Below, piece after piece: positions 43,051 through 51,623 of a stretch of 64,000 nt of DNA. The notes beneath the pieces were generated by a model. That model searched no databases. It saw only the letters and a program-made list of their open reading frames with translations, and had not been told where the DNA came from. The stretch's first letter is position 1; every line of letters starts with the position of its first letter. Source of the stretch: Lachnospiraceae bacterium (lineage in GTDB: Bacteria > Bacillota > Clostridia > Lachnospirales > Lachnospiraceae); assembly GCA_014804785.1 (NCBI GenBank), contig JAAUZD010000026.1, positions 237,304-301,303 of the forward strand, given 5' to 3'. Position numbers and translations under genes: made by a program.

Positions 43051-44544
43051 ATGGGCAGATATATCATGGCGCTGGATCAGGGCACTACCAGTTCCAGGTG
43101 TATCCTTTTCAACAAAAAAGGAGAAATCCTGAGCATGGCGCAGAAGGAGTTTGGGCAGATTTATCCCAAACCTGGATGGGTGGAACACAATCCTATGGAA
43201 ATTTGGTCTTCGCAGCTGGCAGTGGCAACGGAAGCGATGGCAAAGGTGGGCGCTTCCCCTTCGGATATTGCAGGCATAGGGATTACGAATCAGAGGGAAA
43301 CGACCATCATATGGGATAAGCAGACAGGGGAACCGATTTATAATGCCATTGTATGGCAGTGTCGCAGAACAGCGGAAAAGGTGGATGAGTTGGTTGCGGC
43401 GGGATATGGAGATCTGATACGGCAGAAGACAGGACTGGTGCCGGATGCCTATTTCAGCGCCACCAAGATTGCATGGATTCTAGACTATGTGCCGGGGGCA
43501 AGAAAAAGGGCAGAAAAGGGAGAGCTTCTGTTTGGAACGGTAGACAGCTGGCTGGTCTATAATCTGACACAGGGGAAGATACACGTTACGGATTATACCA
43601 ATGCATCCCGCACTATGATTTATGATATTCACAGATTATGCTGGGATGAAGAACTCCTGAAACTTTTAAATATTCCCTCATGTATGCTGCCGGCGGTAAA
43701 GCCTTCCAGTTGCATTTATGGATATACAGAAAGTGCAGTTTTAGGCGGCAGTATACCGATTGCCGGAATTGCAGGGGATCAGCAGGCCGCCCTTTTCGGA
43801 CAATGTTGTTTTTCAAAAGGGCAGGTAAAAAATACTTATGGGACGGGATGCTTCCTTCTGATGAATACGGGGACAGAGGCAATTACCTCCCGGAATGGTC
43901 TGATTACCACCATTGCGGCAAGCTGTGGGCAGCAGGTTGAATATGCGCTGGAAGGCAGTGTGTTTGTCGCCGGAGCAGCAGTACAGTGGCTGAGAGATGA
44001 AATGCGGATGATAAGGAGCGCCGCCCAGACGGAGGAGTATACCGATAAGGCGAAGGATACAGCAGGTGTCTATGTAGTGCCGGCCTTTGCGGGAATGGGA
44101 GCGCCTTATTGGGATCCGTATGCCAGAGGAACGGTGGTGGGAATTACAAGAGGCTGCAAGAAGGAACATTTTATCAGAGCCACGTTGGAATCTATCGCTT
44201 ATCAGACCTATGATGTCCTTAAGGCAATGGAAGAGGATGTGGGAATTTCCATAAAGGGACTTAAGGTGGATGGCGGTGCCAGCGCCAATAATTTCCTGAT
44301 GCAGTTTCAGGCGGACATTCTGGGTGTGGAGGTTGATCGTCCGGAGTGCATCGAAACCACAGCTCTTGGAGCAGCGTATCTTGCAGGACTTGCATGCGGC
44401 TACTTTAAGGAGCGGGATGAAATAGGCGCGAATTGGCAGCTGGATAGAAAATTTACCCATGAAATGAACAGAAATCAAAGAGAAGAACTTCTAAAGGGAT
44501 GGAAGAGAGCGGTAAAGTGTGCGATGTCCTGGGCAGGAGAGTAA
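43051..44544 (+). CDS. glpK: Glycerol kinase
   Basis: 497 residues of the FGGY family; phosphorylates glycerol to sn-glycerol 3-phosphate. Landmarks: [64 protein letters not shown] and a late [18 protein letters not shown] 43051 gives the usual family length and has AAAGG 10 bases upstream; ATG 43024 overlaps the previous stop (ATGA) but lacks a site, and 43042 is also possible. Third gene of the glycerol operon. No glycerol facilitator gene (glpF) is in the window. Confidence 0.93.
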   Translation: MGRYIMALDQGTTSSRCILFNKKGEILSMAQKEFGQIYPKPGWVEHNPMEIWSSQLAVATEAMAKVGASPSDIAGIGITNQRETTIIWDKQTGEPIYNAIVWQCRRTAEKVDELVAAGYGDLIRQKTGLVPDAYFSATKIAWILDYVPGARKRAEKGELLFGTVDSWLVYNLTQGKIHVTDYTNASRTMIYDIHRLCWDEELLKLLNIPSCMLPAVKPSSCIYGYTESAVLGGSIPIAGIAGDQQAALFGQCCFSKGQVKNTYGTGCFLLMNTGTEAITSRNGLITTIAASCGQQVEYALEGSVFVAGAAVQWLRDEMRMIRSAAQTEEYTDKAKDTAGVYVVPAFAGMGAPYWDPYARGTVVGITRGCKKEHFIRATLESIAYQTYDVLKAMEEDVGISIKGLKVDGGASANNFLMQFQADILGVEVDRPECIETTALGAAYLAGLACGYFKERDEIGANWQLDRKFTHEMNRNQREELLKGWKRAVKCAMSWAGE

Positions 44545-44560
44545 AAAATAGGAGACGAGT

Positions 44561-46840
44561 ATGGAGATGAAGGAAGTCCCTCAGGGACAAACAATTGTTG
44601 CAAGCGGACAAAAGATGGACGCTGTGTATCTAATTACGAAGGGGACGGTCAGCGCGGTTTATCCGGGAGGGAAATACCTTTTAAACAGCGGAGACGTGAT
44701 TGGACTGTGCGAGTTCAAATATGGCGAGACGATTATGGAATATAGGGCTGAGGAGGCAGTTTCTGTATTTGCATATCCCTTGGATGGCGTAAAGCTTCCT
44801 GAAGAGATAACCGGAAATGCCGAGGCACTGAAATATTTAATTCTTTCACATTTCAGGCAGATTTATGAGATGTTCAGACAATATAAACGTTTATGGTCGG
44901 AGTGCAATAATCTGTTCGATTATCTGAATAACAGTTATAAAGAATACACTGCTATGTGTATAAAATATAATCTGTCACCTGGAGAACTGGCAGGATATGG
45001 AGAACTTTCACGGATTTCCCTTTCAGAAGATATCCCCTTCTGGATGATAGGATATTATGTGACATTAAAGAAAGCACTGAATGTATGGGAGTTCGATAAG
45101 GACAGTATTGATTTTGCACATGGATTCCTTTTAAGAACGAGTGAAGATATGTGTGCGGTTGTGAAGCTTTGCAGTCAGATGCAGGCATATAAGAAAAAAG
45201 TATGCAGCTTTTTCATAAGTGAAAGCGGTATGGATTTCCTGGAACTTCTTACTGTCCTTTACGGGAAAGTGGCAGGAAAAGATGGAATAGAAGCAGATAG
45301 CACTGCGGCTGTACGTAAAAAGATGGATGATGTGACAAAGCTCATGGAAAATCAGGGACTTGCGGAAGCATCCTTCTATCGGTCAAGAAAATCCATCTTT
45401 GAAAAGAAGGTAGAAGCCATCAGACAGATGTCCGCAGGCAGCAAAGAAGGAGGGCAGACGCAGCCTAAGCCCGTGGAGGATCTGACAGGTTCCCTGCAGA
45501 AAATTCTTGCCTATGCAAAGTGTGACGATCACACAGGAACTTCCTTTACAAAGCATATTCAGAAGTATAAGCAGATTGCCAATAAAAATGGCACAGAAGA
45601 AGATGTGCGTACTTTGCGGCATAAACTTACCAAAGAATTTTATCAGATTTATGGGGCTGCGTTTAAAAACAGTCTACAGGATAAAGAAGTTCCTACGGTT
45701 GTCAAAATGTTGTTCAATTTTGGATATGTGGATGAGGAACTGGCAGGGGAAAAGAATGCCGCTTATCTTTGCAGTATTGTGAACAGTCTTCCAACTGCGC
45801 CGGAGAGGGGAGTTTATTCTATTTATGAATGGCTGATGGCTGTTTATGAAGAGAGGAAGGAACCCAGCAGAAATGAGTTTGACTTAGATTACGCGGCATA
45901 TCTTGTAGAGCAGAGAAAGACGGGCGCAATAACGAAGGAAGAGGAGAAGCACCTTCTGACGGATAGGACGGCGAAGGTAATCTATGAACTTGAAAACATG
46001 TTCCCGGTAGTCAATAAAATAACTTATGGAAGAATCACTACATTCTGCCCTGTCTTTTCAGAGCATAATGTGATGAAACCGTTAGACACTATACTGGTTT
46101 CGGCAGATACGATTCATAATGCTCTTGACAGTATACGCGGCAAGGACTTTGGCGCCTATTACAGAGAAACGATGTTCTCAGCGCCGGAACAGGGTGTGCC
46201 GAAGGAGTTTGTCAATGTTGAGATCCTTCCGGATTTCATCCTTACGCCTAATGTAGGTGTCAGAGGCGTTATGTGGCAGGAGATTGAAGGAAAGCGTCGG
46301 ACCACGCCGGCGAGAATGATGAGTTCGATTTTCCAATTAGAAGATCTCTCACTGATCCTGACAAGATTGACAGGTGAATTTCGCTGGGAAATGTGCAAGC
46401 GTGTACAGGGAGCAAGGTGGAATGATGTTTCCGAGAGATCTCTTACCAGTGAATATTTCGATTATATACAGTTTTACCGTAAGAATCAGGAACTGTCCAC
46501 GGATACCAAGGAAAAAATCAAGAACGATATGGCGCGTGCCAAGAACAGCTTTAAGGAAATGTTCATAATGGATTATGCGACATGGATCCTTTTTGAGAGT
46601 AATGGCTCGCCCAGACTGAATAAAGTTGCAAGGGGAATCCTGTACAGCTATTGTACATTTAATGCTGCCATCAGAGAAAAATTGAAAGCCAATCCGATGT
46701 ATCGGGAGATTTCGGAGAAGTATGAAATCCGTATGGGACAGAAGCGCCACCGCATAGAGAATCTGTGCCAGAAAATCCGTAGCACCGGTAAGCCTGTGCC
46801 GGAGGAGATTGAAAAAGAAAAAGATTTTCTTTATATGTAG
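44561..46840 (+). CDS. Cyclic nucleotide-binding-domain protein with large unknown C-terminal region
   Basis: 759 residues. The first 115 form a Crp-like cNMP-binding fold (VPQGQTIVASGQKMDAVYLI, GTVSAVYPGG, SGDVIGLCEFKYGE). No helix-turn-helix follows; instead there is a 640-residue, mostly helical, soluble region. Its middle (about 220-430) is Lys/Glu-rich and the last 300 residues are more conserved-looking (PDFILTPNVGVRGVMWQEIEG, KRRTTPARMMSSIFQ, DLSLILTRLTGEFRWEMCKR). I know of proteins of this kind in Lachnospiraceae but no function. The gene is 16 bases after glpK, so it may share its transcript. GGAGA five bases before the ATG. It might be a sensor of a nucleotide second messenger or of cell state; the ligand-binding Arg of true cAMP sites is not evident. 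Confidence 0.75.
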   Translation: MEMKEVPQGQTIVASGQKMDAVYLITKGTVSAVYPGGKYLLNSGDVIGLCEFKYGETIMEYRAEEAVSVFAYPLDGVKLPEEITGNAEALKYLILSHFRQIYEMFRQYKRLWSECNNLFDYLNNSYKEYTAMCIKYNLSPGELAGYGELSRISLSEDIPFWMIGYYVTLKKALNVWEFDKDSIDFAHGFLLRTSEDMCAVVKLCSQMQAYKKKVCSFFISESGMDFLELLTVLYGKVAGKDGIEADSTAAVRKKMDDVTKLMENQGLAEASFYRSRKSIFEKKVEAIRQMSAGSKEGGQTQPKPVEDLTGSLQKILAYAKCDDHTGTSFTKHIQKYKQIANKNGTEEDVRTLRHKLTKEFYQIYGAAFKNSLQDKEVPTVVKMLFNFGYVDEELAGEKNAAYLCSIVNSLPTAPERGVYSIYEWLMAVYEERKEPSRNEFDLDYAAYLVEQRKTGAITKEEEKHLLTDRTAKVIYELENMFPVVNKITYGRITTFCPVFSEHNVMKPLDTILVSADTIHNALDSIRGKDFGAYYRETMFSAPEQGVPKEFVNVEILPDFILTPNVGVRGVMWQEIEGKRRTTPARMMSSIFQLEDLSLILTRLTGEFRWEMCKRVQGARWNDVSERSLTSEYFDYIQFYRKNQELSTDTKEKIKNDMARAKNSFKEMFIMDYATWILFESNGSPRLNKVARGILYSYCTFNAAIREKLKANPMYREISEKYEIRMGQKRHRIENLCQKIRSTGKPVPEEIEKEKDFLYM

Positions 46841-46879
46841 CAGGTAAAAGCACTTAGGCGGCATGCAGGGGGTATAAAT

Positions 46880-48064
46880 ATGATTAATGAACAATACAAG
46901 AAAATGTTGGAAGGAAAATCTGTAATCAGACAATTGTCTGAATTTGCTGCGGAAAGAGGCAGGGAAATTGGGTATGAAAATGTGTTTGATTACAGTCTTG
47001 GAAATCCCTCTGTGCCTGTTCCTGAAAAATTTACAGAGGTAATGATCGAACTGCTTAAAACCAGGAATACCATGGAACTGCATGGGTACAGCCCAAGTGT
47101 TGGCATTGCGTCTGTCAAAGATAAGATCGCTGACTCTCTGAACCGCAGATTTGCAATGGATTATACAGGAAATCATATTTTCCCAACAACGGGCGCGGCA
47201 GGCGCGGTAGCGCATGCAGTGCGATGCGTCACTTCACCGGGAGATGAAGTTCTGACATTTGCACCTTATTTTCCTGAATATAATTTATATGTCAATATGA
47301 CTGGCGCACAGCTTAAGGTTGTTCCTGCAAATACAGAAAGCTTTCAGATTAATTTTGAAAAGCTTGAGGAAATGCTGACAGAAAAGGTTGCCGCTCTTTT
47401 AATCAATACGCCTAATAACCCCTCAGGGGCAGTATACTCATCAGACACACTTAAGGAACTTGCTGATCTGTTGAACAGAAAACAGAAAGAATATGGGCAC
47501 GATATCTTCCTGATTTCCGATGAACCCTACAGGGAGATCGTGTTCGACAAGGTTGAGGCTCCTTATGTTTCCAGATTTTATGATAATACTTTATCCTGCT
47601 ATTCCTATTCGAAGTCGTTGTCCCTTCCGGGGGAGAGAATCGGATATGTGGCAACAAATCCAAGGTGCCGGGATGCGGAATTGATTAGTGCTATATGCAG
47701 TCAGATTTCAAGGGGAATCGGGCATAATTGCCCGCCCTCCATCATTCAGCTGGCGGTAGCCGAGGTGCTTGATCAGACTTCAGATATGTCTGTTTACGAG
47801 ACGAACATGAATCTTCTTTATAAAGAGCTTACAGCACTGGGGTTTGATTGTGTAAAACCCGGAGGAACCTTTTACATTTTTCCAAAGGCATTGGAGGAAG
47901 ACGCAACAGCTTTCTGCCGGAAGGCATTAAAATATGATTTGGTACTGGTGCCTTCGGACAGCTTTGGAATGCCGGGATACTTTAGGATGGCATACTGTAT
48001 CGATACGGAGAAGGTGAAGCGTTCACTTCCGGTTCTTAATAGATTCGTGAAGGAGAATTACTAA
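46880..48064 (+). CDS. Pyridoxal-phosphate aminotransferase, class I/II
   Basis: 394 residues. Type I fold: NTPNNPSGAVY (about 173-184), SDEPYREIVFD, and the PLP Lys in YSYSKSLSLPGERIG (about 235). The N-terminal FDYSLGNPSVPVPE and late FRMAYCIDTE are typical of the aspartate/aromatic/alanine aminotransferase superfamily. Its amino acid is not fixed by sequence. AGGGGG before the ATG. Followed closely by uppP, but the two are probably unrelated in function. Confidence 0.88.
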   Translation: MINEQYKKMLEGKSVIRQLSEFAAERGREIGYENVFDYSLGNPSVPVPEKFTEVMIELLKTRNTMELHGYSPSVGIASVKDKIADSLNRRFAMDYTGNHIFPTTGAAGAVAHAVRCVTSPGDEVLTFAPYFPEYNLYVNMTGAQLKVVPANTESFQINFEKLEEMLTEKVAALLINTPNNPSGAVYSSDTLKELADLLNRKQKEYGHDIFLISDEPYREIVFDKVEAPYVSRFYDNTLSCYSYSKSLSLPGERIGYVATNPRCRDAELISAICSQISRGIGHNCPPSIIQLAVAEVLDQTSDMSVYETNMNLLYKELTALGFDCVKPGGTFYIFPKALEEDATAFCRKALKYDLVLVPSDSFGMPGYFRMAYCIDTEKVKRSLPVLNRFVKENY

Positions 48065-48084
48065 TATTTTTGGAGGAATGGTTG

Positions 48085-48936
48085 ATGATTGAATTTTTAA
48101 AAGCAGTACTATTTGGTATTGTGGAAGGAATCACAGAGTGGCTGCCGATTAGCAGCACGGGGCACATGATTCTGCTGGACGAATTTGTAAAGCTGGATGT
48201 TTCAGCCGAATTTTGGGAGATGTTCCTGGTGGTGATCCAGCTTGGAGCTATTTTGGCTGTTGTGGTTTTATTTTGGAACCAAATATGGCCTTTTGGGAAA
48301 AGCAGCAACATCCATCCAGTAAAACAGTCGGGACTTTTGTCTTATTGTAAAAAGGATATCTGGATGCTGTGGTTTAAGATTATTGCTGCCTGTCTGCCTG
48401 CTGCAGTTGTGGGAATTTTATTTGATGAATTTTTTGAACGGCTTTTTTACAATGGAGTCTGTGTAGCAGTTGCGTTGATCGTATTTGGAATTGGATTTAT
48501 TTTGATAGAAAATAGAAATAAAGGGGCAAATGCAAGAATAAACTCTTTATCAGAGATTACGTTCCAGACAGCCCTTATGATTGGTATGTTCCAGCTCGTA
48601 GCAGCTATTTTCCCCGGAACTTCCCGTTCGGGCGCAACAATATTGGGGGCGCTTTTGATTGGGGTTTCCAGAACGGTAGCTGCAGAATTCACCTTTTTCC
48701 TTGCGATTCCGGTCATGCTTGGTGCCAGCCTTCTCAAAATTGTGAAATTCGGATTTTCTTTTTCGGGAAATGAACTTGTAATTTTAGTCATAGGTATGGC
48801 CACCGCGTTTATTGTGTCAATCATTGTAATTCGTTTTCTGATGGGATATATTAAAAAACACGACTTTAAAATATTTGGATGGTACCGCATCATATTAGGA
48901 ACAATTGTTCTGCTTTATTTTGGAATTGCAGGATAA
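48085..48936 (+). CDS. uppP: Undecaprenyl-diphosphatase
   Basis: 283-residue membrane enzyme (BacA type) that converts undecaprenyl diphosphate to the monophosphate carrier used in cell-wall synthesis; loss of the pool makes cells bacitracin-sensitive. Catalytic motifs: GIVEGITEWLPISSTGHM with the Glu-rich segment (about 10-27) and FPGTSRSGATILGAL (about 180-195). About eight hydrophobic helices. ATG 48085 with GGAGG eight bases upstream; earlier in-frame codons are not supported. No terminator recognised after it. Confidence 0.94.
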   Translation: MIEFLKAVLFGIVEGITEWLPISSTGHMILLDEFVKLDVSAEFWEMFLVVIQLGAILAVVVLFWNQIWPFGKSSNIHPVKQSGLLSYCKKDIWMLWFKIIAACLPAAVVGILFDEFFERLFYNGVCVAVALIVFGIGFILIENRNKGANARINSLSEITFQTALMIGMFQLVAAIFPGTSRSGATILGALLIGVSRTVAAEFTFFLAIPVMLGASLLKIVKFGFSFSGNELVILVIGMATAFIVSIIVIRFLMGYIKKHDFKIFGWYRIILGTIVLLYFGIAG

Positions 48937-48960
48937 ATTTATGAAAAAGCTGTTAATTAG

Positions 48961-48989
48961 TTGACAAGAAGTAAAATATGGGTTACACT
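48961..48989 (+). promoter_or_regulatory. Strong promoter of the histone-H1-like gene
   Basis: Consensus TTGACA (48961-48966), 17-bp spacer, TACACT (48984-48989), about 100 bases before the start codon of the DUF6465 gene. Confidence 0.8.
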
Positions 48990-48992
48990 GTT

Positions 48993-49018
48993 CCCCAGAA
49001 AACAGGGTGTTTTCGGGG
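48993..49018 (+). repeat. 5'-end hairpin of the leader of the DUF6465 gene
   Basis: CCCC and GAAAAC (48993-48996, 48998-49003) pair with GTTTTC and GGGG (49009-49018) around an AGGGT loop, with one bulged A. It lies exactly where the transcript from the promoter above should begin, so it may protect the mRNA from 5' decay. Confidence 0.6.
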
Positions 49019-49091
49019 AGGCACACTGGATACTTATTCATTGAATTACATGTTATAGAGCATTTTCACAGCGTGAAAGGAGTTTACAATT

Positions 49092-49556
49092 ATGGCAGAA
49101 GTAAAAAAGGCAAAGACAATTGCTAAGGCAGCACCTGTTAAAGAAGAAGTAAAGACAGCAGAGGTTAAGGCAGAAGTTAAGGTCGCTCCTAAAGCTGAAG
49201 TTAAATCTGAAGTAAAGGAAGCGCCCAAGGCAGAAACAAAGGCACCTGCAAAGAAAACCCCAGGCAGAAAACCTTCTGTTAAAAAAGCAGCTGCAGCAAA
49301 GAAGGAAACGGAAAAGAAAACAGTTGGCAGAAAGCCGGCTGCAAAGAAAGCTGAAGTAAAAGGAACAGTCAACTTCCAGTTCAACGGCAAGTCATACACA
49401 CCTGAGGATTTATTAAGAAGCTGCAAGGATGTATGGAAATACGACTTGAATGGAAAAGAAGAAGATATCAAGAGCATTGAACTGTATGTGAAGCCGGAAG
49501 AAAACACTACATATTATGTAATCAACGGCGATGTTACAGGAAGCTTCTTTATCTAA
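49092..49556 (+). CDS. DUF6465 family protein with lysine/alanine-rich histone-H1-like tail
   Basis: 154 residues. The first 90 are rich in Lys, Ala, Glu and Pro, with EVK/AEVK repeats (about 15-55) and then PAKKTPGRKPSVKKAAAAKK and VGRKPAAKKAEVK, much like eukaryotic H1 tails and AT-hook-like GRKP units. The last 60 residues form a compact conserved domain (GTVNFQFNGKSYTPEDLL, then KYDLNGKEEDIKSIELYVKPEE). DNA or RNA binding is plausible from charge, but unproven. Very strong promoter, leader hairpin, AAGGAG site and strong terminator suggest high expression. Single gene. Confidence 0.82.
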   Translation: MAEVKKAKTIAKAAPVKEEVKTAEVKAEVKVAPKAEVKSEVKEAPKAETKAPAKKTPGRKPSVKKAAAAKKETEKKTVGRKPAAKKAEVKGTVNFQFNGKSYTPEDLLRSCKDVWKYDLNGKEEDIKSIELYVKPEENTTYYVINGDVTGSFFI

Positions 49557-49640
49557 TATTATATTTATTTATATGAATATATTCATTCATATGAAAGATT
49601 AACATTGTTCAAACAGGGAAATACAAAATATAAAGAGGAA

Positions 49641-49673
49641 AGATGGATATTTTGAGAGTATCCATCTTTTTTT
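49641..49673 (+). terminator. Terminator of the DUF6465 gene
   Basis: AGATGGATA (49641-49649) pairs perfectly with TATCCATCT (49659-49667), followed by a seven-T run. Confidence 0.9.
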
Positions 49674-49728
49674 GTGGGGAAACTACATCGTTTTATAATT
49701 TTTTAATAATTATTTTGAGATATATGTG

Positions 49729-49757
49729 TTGACAATATATAGGGTAAGTGCTATTTT
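49729..49757 (+). promoter_or_regulatory. Promoter of the hrcA operon
   Basis: TTGACA (49729-49734), 17-bp spacer, TATTTT (49752-49757). The CIRCE operator begins 14 bases downstream, over the expected start region. Confidence 0.75.
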
Positions 49758-49771
49758 AGGTTAAGAAGATG

Positions 49772-49798
49772 TTAGCACTCCATTGAGATGAGTGCTAA
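49772..49798. promoter_or_regulatory. CIRCE operator (HrcA binding site)
   Basis: TTAGCACTC - 9 bases - GAGTGCTAA, a perfect match to the CIRCE consensus. HrcA, encoded just downstream, binds it to repress the heat-shock operon when GroEL keeps HrcA active. This makes the operon autoregulated. Confidence 0.98.
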
Positions 49799-49842
49799 TA
49801 AAAGAAAAAGGCTTGTCATGTCGGATGGAAGGGGTGATGGGA

Positions 49843-50874
49843 ATGCAGTTGAGTGAAAGAAAAATTAAAATATTGCAGGCCATTATCCGGAACTATCTTG
49901 AGACAGGGGAGCCGGTGGGCAGCAGGACGATTTCTAAATATACAGATTTGAATTTGAGCTCAGCAACGATTCGCAATGAGATGTCGGATCTGGAGGAAAT
50001 GGGATATATACTGCAGCCGCACACTTCAGCCGGAAGAATTCCTTCTGATAAAGGCTATCGTCTTTATGTGGACACCATGATGGAGGAGAAGGACAGGGAA
50101 CTGGAAGAGTTAAAGGAAATGATGCTGGAAAGAGAAGATAAGATGGATCATCTTCTCAAGCAGGTGGCAAAGCTTCTGGCAACAAACACGAATTATGCCA
50201 CCATGATTTCGGCTCCCACGATTCACACGAATAAAATTAAATTTATACAGTTATCCAGAGTGGATGTGAATCAGATTTTGGCAGTAGTGGTTGTGGAAGG
50301 AAATGTGATTAAGAACAATATACTTCAGGTATCTGGGGAACTGGATGACGAAACGCTTCTCAAGCTCAACATTCTTCTCAACACACATTTAAATGGATTG
50401 GCATTGGAAGAAATCAATCTTGGCATGATTTCAGCCATGAAACAGCAGGCAGGCATACACAGCGCCATTGTAGCTGATGTAATAGATGCGATTGCAGAAT
50501 CTATTAAGGCTGAGGAAGATCTGGAGATTTACACAAGCGGGGCCAACAATATTTTTAAGTATCCGGAGCTTGCCGACCAGCAGAAGGCCAGTGAGATCAT
50601 CAATACATTTGAAGAGAAGCAGATGTTGACGGAACTGGTGCAGGATACACTTTCGGATGAGAAGAATACAGGTATCCAAGTTTATATTGGAAATGAGACG
50701 CCGATTCAGACAATGAAAGACTGCAGTGTAGTGACAGCTACTTATGAATTGGGAGAAGGGATGCGAGGAACCATAGGTATTATAGGACCGAAACGTATGG
50801 ATTACGATAAAGTCATAGGAACCCTCAAGACAATTACCCACCAGTTGGATGAACTATATAAAAATAAGACATAA
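49843..50874 (+). CDS. hrcA: Heat-inducible transcription repressor HrcA
   Basis: 343 residues. N-terminal winged helix (LSERKIKILQAIIRNYLETGEPVGSRTISK, named here in part) with SSATIRNEMSDLEEMG as recognition region, HTSAGRIPSDKGYR, and a C-terminal GAF-like dimerisation domain ending ...GIIGPKRMDYDKVI. Represses the operon through the CIRCE element. Start ATG 49843 fits the family N-terminus (MQLSERK) and has GGAAGGGG upstream; nearby in-frame starts at 49825 and 49837 are alternatives. Confidence 0.96.
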   Translation: MQLSERKIKILQAIIRNYLETGEPVGSRTISKYTDLNLSSATIRNEMSDLEEMGYILQPHTSAGRIPSDKGYRLYVDTMMEEKDRELEELKEMMLEREDKMDHLLKQVAKLLATNTNYATMISAPTIHTNKIKFIQLSRVDVNQILAVVVVEGNVIKNNILQVSGELDDETLLKLNILLNTHLNGLALEEINLGMISAMKQQAGIHSAIVADVIDAIAESIKAEEDLEIYTSGANNIFKYPELADQQKASEIINTFEEKQMLTELVQDTLSDEKNTGIQVYIGNETPIQTMKDCSVVTATYELGEGMRGTIGIIGPKRMDYDKVIGTLKTITHQLDELYKNKT

Positions 50875-50895
50875 AGATAGAAAGGGATGAAACGG

Positions 50896-51549
50896 ATGAG
50901 TGATGAATTGAAGAAGGACGTAGGGGATAATCTGGATACAGAGGAAGTACTACAGGGCGAGGGAGACGCACAGGAGGCTCTGAACACGGAAGAACAGGAG
51001 GAAACTGCGGAGCCTATTGCAGGCAGCGAGGAGTCAGAAGGCGAAGAGGCGGCAGAGAGCAAGGCAGATAAGAAGGCGGCTAAGAAAAAGCAGAAAGCTG
51101 ATAAAAAGCAGGATGCTCTTAAGGAAAAGATAGAGGAACTGGAAGACCGGGTGAAACGCCAGATGGCGGAATTCGATAATTTCAGGAAGCGCACCGAAAA
51201 AGAAAAAACAGCAATGTTCGAGACAGGAGCCAAAAGCGTCATAGAAAAAATCCTGCCGGTGGTCGATAACTTTGAAAGAGGTCTCGCAACAGTTCCGGAG
51301 GAAGAAAAGAATTCACCTTTTGCAGAAGGAATGGAAATGATTTATAAGCAGCTGATTTCAGAATTGGAAAAAATGGAAGTAAAACCGATTCCTGCTGTGG
51401 GAGAAGAATTTAATCCCGAATTCCATAATGCAGTCATGCAGGTGGAAAGTGAAGAATATGAATCCGGTGTGATTGCCCAGGAACTGCAGAAAGGGTATAC
51501 TTACAGGGACAGCGTGGTAAGGCACAGCATGGTAGCGGTAGTAAGCTGA
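50896..51549 (+). CDS. grpE: Nucleotide exchange factor GrpE
   Basis: 217 residues. N-terminal 75 residues are very acidic and low-complexity (many Glu), then a Lys-rich stretch, a long coiled coil (LKEKIEELEDRVKRQMAEFDNFRKR) and the beta domain with the GEEFNPEFHNAVMQVE segment typical of GrpE. Works with DnaK by ejecting ADP. ATG 50896 is nine bases after GAAAGGG; ATG 50887 sits too close to it. Between hrcA and dnaK. Confidence 0.95.
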   Translation: MSDELKKDVGDNLDTEEVLQGEGDAQEALNTEEQEETAEPIAGSEESEGEEAAESKADKKAAKKKQKADKKQDALKEKIEELEDRVKRQMAEFDNFRKRTEKEKTAMFETGAKSVIEKILPVVDNFERGLATVPEEEKNSPFAEGMEMIYKQLISELEKMEVKPIPAVGEEFNPEFHNAVMQVESEEYESGVIAQELQKGYTYRDSVVRHSMVAVVS

Positions 51550-51623
51550 CATGAGAGATCAAGGAAACAATAAATATTTATCAGTATCATAAATCAAAGA
51601 AAAGAATTAAGGAGGAGATCATT

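Noticed and set aside
46349..47215. Minus-strand open frame of 288 codons across the end of the cyclic-nucleotide-domain gene and the aminotransferase start
   Set aside because: It overlaps two strongly supported genes and has no family resemblance.
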